Shown here: positions 58,396 through 64,000 of the stretch, in pieces | Layout: each line of letters begins with the position of its first letter | How positions within the stretch are numbered: position 1 is the stretch's first letter | DNA from: Ramlibacter albus | GTDB taxonomy: Bacteria > Pseudomonadota > Gammaproteobacteria > Burkholderiales > Burkholderiaceae_C | Direction: 5' to 3' | DNA length: 64,000 nt | NCBI RefSeq assembly: GCF_014297445.1 | Contig: NZ_JACORU010000006.1 | Span: forward strand, 1-64,000 | Notes under the pieces: generated by a model | What the model was told of the DNA's origin: nothing | The model's database searches: none | Seen by the model: the letters and a program-made list of their open reading frames with translations, nothing else | Made by a program: the position numbers and the translations under genes

Positions 58396-59340
58396 ATGAG
58401 GAAGCTGTTCGCACTGGCCTTGATCGCATCCGCCGCCGCGGGTGCGCAGGCGCAGGAAACCAAGGTCGCCATCGGCATCTCCGGCTGGACCGGCTTCGCG
58501 CCGCTCACGCTGGCCAAGGAAGCCGGCATCTTCAAGAAGCACGGCCTCGACGTGACGATCAAGAAGATCCCGCAGAAGGACCGCCACCTGGCCATCGCCT
58601 CGGGCGACATCCAGTGCGCCGCCACCACGGTGGAAACCTGGGTGGTGTGGAACGCCAACGGCGTCGCCACCACGCAGATCTTCCAGCTGGACAAGAGCTT
58701 CGGCGCGGACGGCATGGTGGTGAAGCCCTCGGTGGCGAAGATCACCGACCTCAAGGGCAAGACGGTCGCCGCCGATGCGCCCGGCACCGCCGGCTACTTC
58801 GGCCTGGCCTGGATCCTCAAGAAGAACGGCCTGTCGGTGAAGGACGTGAAGGTGGTCAACATGGGCCCGCAGCCCGCCGCCAACGCCATGATCGCCGGCA
58901 ACAACGACATCGACGCCGCGATGACGTACGAGCCCTACCTCTCGGCCGTGCGCGCCAAGCCCGAGGCCGGCAAGATCATCGCCACCACGCTGGACTACCC
59001 GATGGTGATGGACACCTTCGGCTGCACGCCCAAGTTCCTGTCCGAGAACCCCAAGGCGGCGAAGGCGCTGGCTGACGCGTACTTCGACGCGGTCGACATG
59101 ATCAAGAAGGAGCCGAAGAAGAGCTTCGAGATCATGGGCGCCGACGTCAAGCAGACGGCCGAAGCCTTCGAAGCCAGCCAGAAATACCTGCGCTGGCAGG
59201 ACCGCGAGGCCAACCAGAAGTTCTTCGCGGGTGAGCACGCGCAGTTCAGCAAGGAAGCCGCGGACCTGCTGATGGAGATCGGGATCATCAAGCAGTTGCC
59301 CGACATGTCGAAGCTGGCCGACACCCGATTCCTCAAGTGA
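58396..59340 (+). CDS. NMT1-type ABC transporter substrate-binding protein
   Basis: A 314-residue periplasmic receptor of the nitrate/sulfonate/thiamine-precursor (NMT1/SsuA) group. A signal peptide covers about 1-20 (ALALIASAAAGAQA). The core is VAIGISGWTGFAPLTLAKEA and GKTVAADAPGTAGYFGLAWI. It starts 38 bp after hutH with AGGAG upstream, so it is probably in the hut transcript. Binding of histidine or urocanate is inferred from location only. Confidence 0.9.
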   Translation: MRKLFALALIASAAAGAQAQETKVAIGISGWTGFAPLTLAKEAGIFKKHGLDVTIKKIPQKDRHLAIASGDIQCAATTVETWVVWNANGVATTQIFQLDKSFGADGMVVKPSVAKITDLKGKTVAADAPGTAGYFGLAWILKKNGLSVKDVKVVNMGPQPAANAMIAGNNDIDAAMTYEPYLSAVRAKPEAGKIIATTLDYPMVMDTFGCTPKFLSENPKAAKALADAYFDAVDMIKKEPKKSFEIMGADVKQTAEAFEASQKYLRWQDREANQKFFAGEHAQFSKEAADLLMEIGIIKQLPDMSKLADTRFLK

Positions 59341-60113
59341 AGCCCCTGCAGCCCGTCACCCCCGCCGCGCGCACCGCGCTCGGCGTGGCCTTCTTCGCCG
59401 TGTTCGTGCTGGCCTGGGCGGCCGCCACGCTCGGCGGGTTCGTCTCGAAGACCTTCCTCGCCGACCCGCTGACGATGGTGCGCTCCGGCTGGGACCTGCT
59501 CGCCAACCAGGGCTTCGCCAAGGACATCGGCATGACGGTGTGGCGCGTGGTCGGCGGCTTCCTCATCGCCGCCGCCATCGCCGTGCCGCTGGGCGTGCTG
59601 ATGGGCGCGTACAAGTCGGTCGAGGCGTTCTTCGAGCCCTTCGTGAGCTTCGCGCGCTACCTGCCCGCCTCCGCGTTCATCCCGCTGCTGATCCTGTGGG
59701 CGGGTATCGGCGAGGCGCAGAAGCTGGCGGTGATCTTCATCGGCTCGTTCTTCCAGCTGGTGCTGATGATCGCGGTGAGCGTGGGCAACACGCGGCGCGA
59801 CCTCGTGGAAGCCGCGTACACGCTCGGCGCGCAGGACAAGGGCATCGTCACGCGCGTGCTGCTGCCTTCCAGCGCGCCGGAGATCGCCGAGACGCTGCGC
59901 ATGGTGCTGGGCTGGGCCTGGACCTACGTGATCGTCGCCGAGCTGATCGGCGCGTCCAGCGGCATCGGCCACATGATCACGGACAGCCAGGCACTGCTGG
60001 CCACCGACCAGATCATCTTCGGGATCATCGTCATCGGGCTGATCGGGCTCGTCACCGATTTCGCGTTCAAGGCGCTCAACCAGAAACTCTTCCCGTGGGC
60101 GCAACTGAAATGA
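59337..60113 (+). CDS. ABC transporter permease, SsuC/TauC type
   Basis: A 258-residue inner-membrane subunit with six hydrophobic segments and the EAA loop EAAYTLGAQDKGIVTRVLLP. The start is GTG at 59337, overlapping the receptor stop by 4 bp. It forms the channel with the neighbouring receptor and ATPase. Confidence 0.92.
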   Translation: MKPLQPVTPAARTALGVAFFAVFVLAWAAATLGGFVSKTFLADPLTMVRSGWDLLANQGFAKDIGMTVWRVVGGFLIAAAIAVPLGVLMGAYKSVEAFFEPFVSFARYLPASAFIPLLILWAGIGEAQKLAVIFIGSFFQLVLMIAVSVGNTRRDLVEAAYTLGAQDKGIVTRVLLPSSAPEIAETLRMVLGWAWTYVIVAELIGASSGIGHMITDSQALLATDQIIFGIIVIGLIGLVTDFAFKALNQKLFPWAQLK

Positions 60114-60898
60114 AGCGCGACCTCCTGGACATCCTCTCCGTCGCGGGGGTCTCCAAGACTTTCCCCGGCGGCACCGTGGCCCTGCAGGCGACCGACCTCG
60201 CCGTGCAGGAGAACGACTTCATCACCATCCTCGGCCCTTCGGGCTGCGGCAAGAGCACGCTGCTGCGCATGGTGGCGGGCCTGGACACGCCCACCACCGG
60301 CCACATCGAGCTGGATGGCCGCGGGGTAGCGGGCCCGGGCGCCGACCGCGGCATGGTCTTCCAGAGCTACACGCTGTTCCCGTGGCTCACGGTGCGCCAG
60401 AACGTGTGCTTCGGCCTGCGCGAAAAGGGCATGCCGCAGGCGCAGCAGGACGAGATCGCGCAGCGCTTCATCGCGCAGGTGGGCCTCAAGGGCTTCGAGA
60501 ACCACTTCCCCAAGCAGCTCTCCGGCGGCATGCAGCAGCGCACGGCGCTGGCCCGCGCGCTGGCCAACAACCCGCGCATCCTGCTGATGGACGAGCCCTT
60601 CGGCGCGCTGGACCACCAGACGCGCGAGTTGATGCAGGAGCTGCTGCTCGGCATCTGGGAGCAGGAGCGCAAGACGGTGCTGTTCGTGACGCACGACATC
60701 GACGAAGCGATCTTCATGGGCAACCGCGTGGTGGTGATGTCCGCGCGCCCCGGGCGCATCAAGTGCGACCTGCCGGTGCCGCTGCCGCACCCGCGCCACT
60801 ACTCGATGAAGACGACGGCGCCGTTCGCCGAGCTGAAGGCGCGCCTGACCGAGGAGATCCGCATCGAGGTCCAGCGCGCGGCGGGGCTGCCGCTGTAG
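60110..60898 (+). CDS. ABC transporter ATPase, SsuB/TauB type
   Basis: A 262-residue ATPase: Walker A GPSGCGKST, Q-loop FQSYTLFPWL, signature LSGGMQQRTALARAL, Walker B ILLMDEPFGALD and H-loop FVTHDIDEA. The ATG at 60110 overlaps the permease stop (ATGA). It completes a three-gene importer at the end of the rightward hut operon. Confidence 0.95.
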   Translation: MKRDLLDILSVAGVSKTFPGGTVALQATDLAVQENDFITILGPSGCGKSTLLRMVAGLDTPTTGHIELDGRGVAGPGADRGMVFQSYTLFPWLTVRQNVCFGLREKGMPQAQQDEIAQRFIAQVGLKGFENHFPKQLSGGMQQRTALARALANNPRILLMDEPFGALDHQTRELMQELLLGIWEQERKTVLFVTHDIDEAIFMGNRVVVMSARPGRIKCDLPVPLPHPRHYSMKTTAPFAELKARLTEEIRIEVQRAAGLPL

Positions 60899-61031
60899 GT
60901 TCCGCGCCGTGCGCGGTTACAGGTTTTTTCCTACGCGGCCATCAGCGGCTCTGCATGGCAGAGGTACGCCCGGGCGACCACAATCACTGCATGTGCGCTG
61001 GACGCACTTTCAGTCTTGCAGGGAAGAAGCA

Positions 61032-61217
61032 ATGAGCAGCGGAAACGACCACGAGAAGGAGCACGCGCAGCAGCAGCAGCAGCCGCAGGGCGACGGCTCC
61101 GACAACGGCCATTCGGGGGAAGGCGCGGCCAGCGCGCTCGCCCACATGAAGTCGCAGACCAAGCAGCATCGCCGCCAGATCGGCGAAGACGACTCGTCCG
61201 CGAACGTCAGCAAATGA
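61032..61217 (+). CDS. Small polar Gln-rich protein
   Basis: A 61-residue hydrophilic protein with five consecutive Gln after HEKEHA, Gly/Ser-rich stretches and a basic TKQHRRQ. It is probably disordered. Start ATG 61032; GGGAAGAAG precedes it. It overlaps the next small gene by 4 bp, so the pair is translationally coupled. Function unknown. Confidence 0.55.
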   Translation: MSSGNDHEKEHAQQQQQPQGDGSDNGHSGEGAASALAHMKSQTKQHRRQIGEDDSSANVSK

Positions 61218-61393
61218 GCACCACCACCCCCGGCGGCGACGCCACGCCCGCCCCCACCGAGCCGCCCGCCGGCTCCGGCGAGGGCGCCCAGACGGCGCTG
61301 CTCGCGCTCATCCGCAAGCGCAAGCAGCAGGCCGACTACGAAGACGAAACGCTGCCGCTGCTCAAGCCGCGGCAACCCCCCGGGGGCCAGTGA
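61214..61393 (+). CDS. Small Pro/Gly-rich protein
   Basis: A 59-residue protein (MSTTTPGGDATPAPTEPPAG start, then LLALIRKRKQQADYEDETLP). Not recognised. It is coupled on both sides: ATGA with the upstream small gene and GTGA with the downstream Nudix gene. Confidence 0.55.
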   Translation: MSTTTPGGDATPAPTEPPAGSGEGAQTALLALIRKRKQQADYEDETLPLLKPRQPPGGQ

Positions 61394-61860
61394 GGCAGAG
61401 CGCAGGCCTGTTGATGTTCCGCCGGCGCGATGGCGCGCTCGAAGTCCTGCTCGCGCACCCGGGCGGCCCGTTCTGGGCCAGGAAGGACGACGGCGCGTGG
61501 GCGCTGCCCAAGGGCGAATACGACGACCAGGAAGAAGCGCTCGCCGCCGCGCAGCGCGAGTTCACCGAGGAGACCGGCTTCACCGCGCAGGGCCCGTTCA
61601 TCTCGCTGGGCGAGGTGCGCCAGCGCAGCGGCAAGCGCGTGAAGGCCTGGGCTTTCGAGGGCGATTGCGACCCCGCGCAGCTGCGCAGCAACGAGTTCGA
61701 GATGGAGTGGCCGCCCCACTCGGGCCGCATGAAAAGCTTTCCCGAGATCGACAAGCTGGCGTGGTACGGCGCGCGCGAGGCGCGCCTCAAGCTGCTGCCT
61801 TCTCAGCTGCCTTTCCTCGAGCGGCTGGAGCAGGGGCTGGCCGCCGGCAGTGGCGGTTGA
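61390..61860 (+). CDS. Nudix hydrolase
   Basis: A 156-residue Nudix protein with box GEYDDQEEALAAAQREFTEE followed by TGF. The opening RQSAGLLMFRRRDGALEVLL and WALPKGEY are typical of predicted NTP pyrophosphohydrolases of the MutT/DATP group. The start is GTG at 61390. The last 74 bp overlap the convergent S9 peptidase remnant. Confidence 0.88.
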   Translation: MRQSAGLLMFRRRDGALEVLLAHPGGPFWARKDDGAWALPKGEYDDQEEALAAAQREFTEETGFTAQGPFISLGEVRQRSGKRVKAWAFEGDCDPAQLRSNEFEMEWPPHSGRMKSFPEIDKLAWYGAREARLKLLPSQLPFLERLEQGLAAGSGG

Positions 61861-63513
61861 TCCAGTCCACGATGCGCCGCGCCGCGTCCTCGCGCACCGA
61901 CGGCGCGCCCTGCCCGAGGAAGTGGTGGTCTTCGCCGGGGTACAGCAGCATCTCGGTCGGCGTCGTGCCGGCGCGCATCATGCTCACGAACATCTCCTCG
62001 GTCTGGCACTTGGGGCAGCGCTCGTCCTCCTTGCCTTGCAGGTAGAGCGTGGGGGTCTTCGCGCGCTCGACGTACTGCATGGGTGACAGCTTGCGTGCCA
62101 GCTCGCGGTCGAACTCTTGCTTGCCGCCCATGGAGCGGGGGTCCGCGTAGTAGCCGCCGTCGGACGTGCCGTAGTGCGTCTCGATGTTGCTCACCGGTGC
62201 CATGACGACCGCCGCCTTGAAGAGGTCGGTGTGCCCGATCGCCCAGCCCCGTTGAGCAGCGGCATCGGGCCTTGCGCGCCCTCCTCGTGCAGCAGCCAGC
62301 CCTGGATGGTTTCGGTGCCGCCCTTGCCGTCGGGTACCTGGAACTCGCGCGCCTTCATCTCCAGGCGCGGGCGGTCGTCCCACCACGGGTTGAGGTTGCT
62401 CACTCGGCGCTCGCCGCTACCGTCGGCCTTGCAGCAATGCAGCTCGCTGGGCGCGACGGGCGTGTCCCCCGTGAAGGCGAAGTGGGTGCCGGTGAGGCCG
62501 AGCGCGCCGAGCTGGCGGTCGGCGCGGTTCAGCACCGTGATCTCGCCGCCCGGCACGCTGATCTTCGCGATCTCGTGGCGGCCGCGGTGCACGCGACCGA
62601 AGATGAGCGACTGCGAGTCCGCGGCCCAGTGCGCCGTGTCAGGCGCCGAGAGCAGCGCCGAATCGTCACCCAGCTGCGTGACCTCGCCGGTGGCGAACTC
62701 CAGCAGCCACAGGTAGCTCAGGGCGTCGCCCTCGTCCTCGGAGCCCGAGAACAGGATCCAGCGGCCGTCCGGCGACCACAGCGGCTGCATGACCATCGAG
62801 AACTCGCGCGTGAGCTGGCGCGCATTGCCGCCGCCCGCGTCGCAGACCCACAGGTCGGTGGCATGGGAGAAGCGGCCCTCGCGAGTGCGCACGAAGGCGA
62901 TGTGCTTGCCGTTGGGTGAGGGGTCGAACGCGAGCACGTCGAACGGGCCGTCGGTGAGCTGCTTTGCCTGGCCGCTGGCGGCGTCCATGCAGAAGAGATG
63001 GATCTCGCGCGCGAGCATGTAGCCCAGGCCGTCGCTCTTGTACGGCAGCTTCCACGCGACTTCCGGTGCCTTGGGGCCACGCGGCTTCGGGTTCTGCCCG
63101 CGCTGCCCGCGCCAGTCCGGGTCCACGTGGCAGGGCTTGCCGAAGTAGAGGTGGCGGCCATCGGGGGACCAGCGGGGCGAAGCGGGCGCGCCATCGAGCT
63201 GGCCCACCTGGCGCGCCTCGCCGCCGGCTTCGTCCAGCACGTAGAGCTGCACGCTGCCGCCGCGGTCGGACGTGAATGCCAGGCGCTGGCCGTCCGGCGA
63301 CCAGCGCGGCATGTTGTCGGTGCCGGGGCCCTGGGTCAGCTGGCGCGGCGGCGAGCCGTCCAAGGGGAAGGCCCAGATACAGGAGGTGTACTTGTCGTTC
63401 TCGCGGTCGACCGAACGCACGGTGCAAGCGGCGACTTCCTTGCCGCGGACGGTGTGGAGCTCGGTGATGCGCTTGTGGAGGTAGAGGTCGTCGACGGAGA
63501 AGGCTTGGGGCAT
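61787..63513 (-). pseudogene. S9 prolyl-oligopeptidase-like gene, internally deleted
   Basis: The 5' part (63513 to about 62250) encodes a beta-propeller (WSPDGQRLAFTSD, WSPDGRHLYFGKP, WSPDGRWILFSG repeats) and the start of the hydrolase domain. The 3' part (about 62250-61787) continues in another frame with RGWAIGHTDLFKAAVVMAPV, the Asp motif LYLQGKEDERCP and the His motif GEDHHFLGQG. Between PMPLLN and GWAIGHTD the usual stretch with the nucleophile Ser (G-x-S-x-G-G) is missing and the frame changes. An active peptidase cannot result unless this is a sequencing or assembly error. Confidence 0.85.
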
Positions 63514-63594
63514 GGCACCATGCTGGCGCGGCGCGCACGCTCGGGCTTGTAGGCGCCCGGCGACTTGTTCCCGGCGCCTGCTCCTATGCCGCGC

Positions 63595-63921
63595 TCAACC
63601 GCGCGCGGCGACCCGGTCCCACGCCGCGCGAATGGCCGTGCGGGCTTCGTCCAGCGTCAGGCGCGAGTCGCCCTTGATGCGGCACCAGTTGGCCAGCAGC
63701 GACTTCTCCGCGTCCTCGAACGGGCAGCGGTATTGCGCATAGCCGATGTAGCCGACGCAGTACGCCGGCGCGTAGTCTTCGTAGGTGAGCTCGGGGCGGA
63801 AATACTGCTCGCGCTCGTGCGCCGTTTCCCAGTACAGGTCCTGCTCGCGCGGGTCTACGAAGGTCTCCACGGCGAAAGCGTCCTCTGCGTCGAGGTTCCA
63901 GGCGTCTTGTTCCTTGGCCAT
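63595..63921 (-). CDS. Hypothetical acidic protein
   Basis: A 108-residue soluble protein rich in Asp, Glu, Tyr and Trp at the N-terminal half (FVDPREQDLYWETAHEREQY, then FRPELTYEDYAPAYCVGYIG) with a helical C-terminus (LTLDEARTAIRAAWDRVAA). A family with this layout is common as an unnamed protein in Burkholderiales, but I cannot name a function. Confidence 0.7.
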   Translation of the reverse strand: MAKEQDAWNLDAEDAFAVETFVDPREQDLYWETAHEREQYFRPELTYEDYAPAYCVGYIGYAQYRCPFEDAEKSLLANWCRIKGDSRLTLDEARTAIRAAWDRVAARG

Positions 63922-64000
63922 CTAGTTTTCTCCAGGCGATCTTGGTTGCTTGCTTGGGATGAATGGTCGCCTGCGGCCGTCTCCTCGACCGTAGGCAGCC

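Noticed and set aside
60910..60965. T-rich and inverted-repeat sequence after the ABC ATPase (AGGTTTTTTCCT; CTCTGC-ATG-GCAGAG)
   Set aside because: Stems are only 3-6 bp and are not followed by a T-run; too weak to call a terminator or site.
61016..61393. 125-codon frame starting upstream of the two small polar genes
   Set aside because: Its first part overlaps the Gln-rich gene in another frame. The ATGA-coupled start at 61214 fits better.

Overview
The window is chromosomal DNA from a high-G+C betaproteobacterium, most likely Burkholderiales/Comamonadaceae (Ramlibacter- or Variovorax-like). The evidence is the strong G/C third-position bias, the syntenic block thrS-infC-rpmI-rplT-pheS-pheT-ihfA-merR-tRNA-Pro, Bug/TctC-type solute-binding proteins, and a hut regulon with hutF and hutG. 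The species is inferred, not read directly. Layout: 1-3.2 kb is a defence/addiction island. It holds a retron-like reverse transcriptase with an OLD-type ATPase behind it and a strongly structured non-coding segment in front that looks like msr-msd DNA, then a HigBA-type toxin-antitoxin pair and a divergent HTH gene sharing one palindromic two-way promoter. 3.2-10.6 kb is mixed: ArsC, DUF1653, small hydrophilic proteins, a quinone-oxidoreductase-like enzyme, a UbiB/ABC1 kinase, an orphan TRAP binding protein and a zinc-ribbon Nudix hydrolase. 10.6-14.9 kb (minus) is a signalling block: Ser/Thr kinase, TagH-like FHA protein and class III cyclase-FHA protein. 14.9-23.1 kb (minus) is the translation block. 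thrS is preceded by a threonine-rich leader ORF and a terminator with mutually exclusive pairings, a textbook attenuator layout; infC begins with ATC. 23.1-26.8 kb holds a large unknown protein and isocitrate lyase (aceA) with twin palindromes upstream. 27-31.4 kb (plus) holds an EamA transporter, a Lys/Ala-tailed SWIB protein and a TldD/TldE-like pair. 31.4-40.6 kb is a catabolic island. A TPP enzyme diverges from a TetR regulator, and a downstream operon encodes two Bug binding proteins, a Gfo/Idh/MocA dehydrogenase, a DUF993 aldolase-like protein, an SDR, a 3-hydroxyisobutyrate-dehydrogenase-like enzyme and a sugar-phosphate-isomerase-like protein. Two near-identical inverted operator copies flank tetR and tie the TPP gene to the operon. 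40.6-50.5 kb holds a bactofilin, aldo/keto reductase, GspA/GspB, an AraC/MFS divergent pair, a 1-Cys peroxiredoxin and a persulfide dioxygenase-rhodanese fusion. 50.5-60.9 kb is the complete histidine utilisation regulon: hutC-D-I-G-F leftward and hutU-H rightward around a HutC operator set inside a sigma70-like promoter, with an NMT1-type ABC transporter downstream of hutH. 60.9-64 kb holds small acidic proteins, a second Nudix protein and an S9 prolyl-oligopeptidase-like gene that has lost the region of its catalytic serine. No stretch over 300 bp lacks a feature. I saw no CRISPR array, intact insertion sequence, integrase or replication origin.
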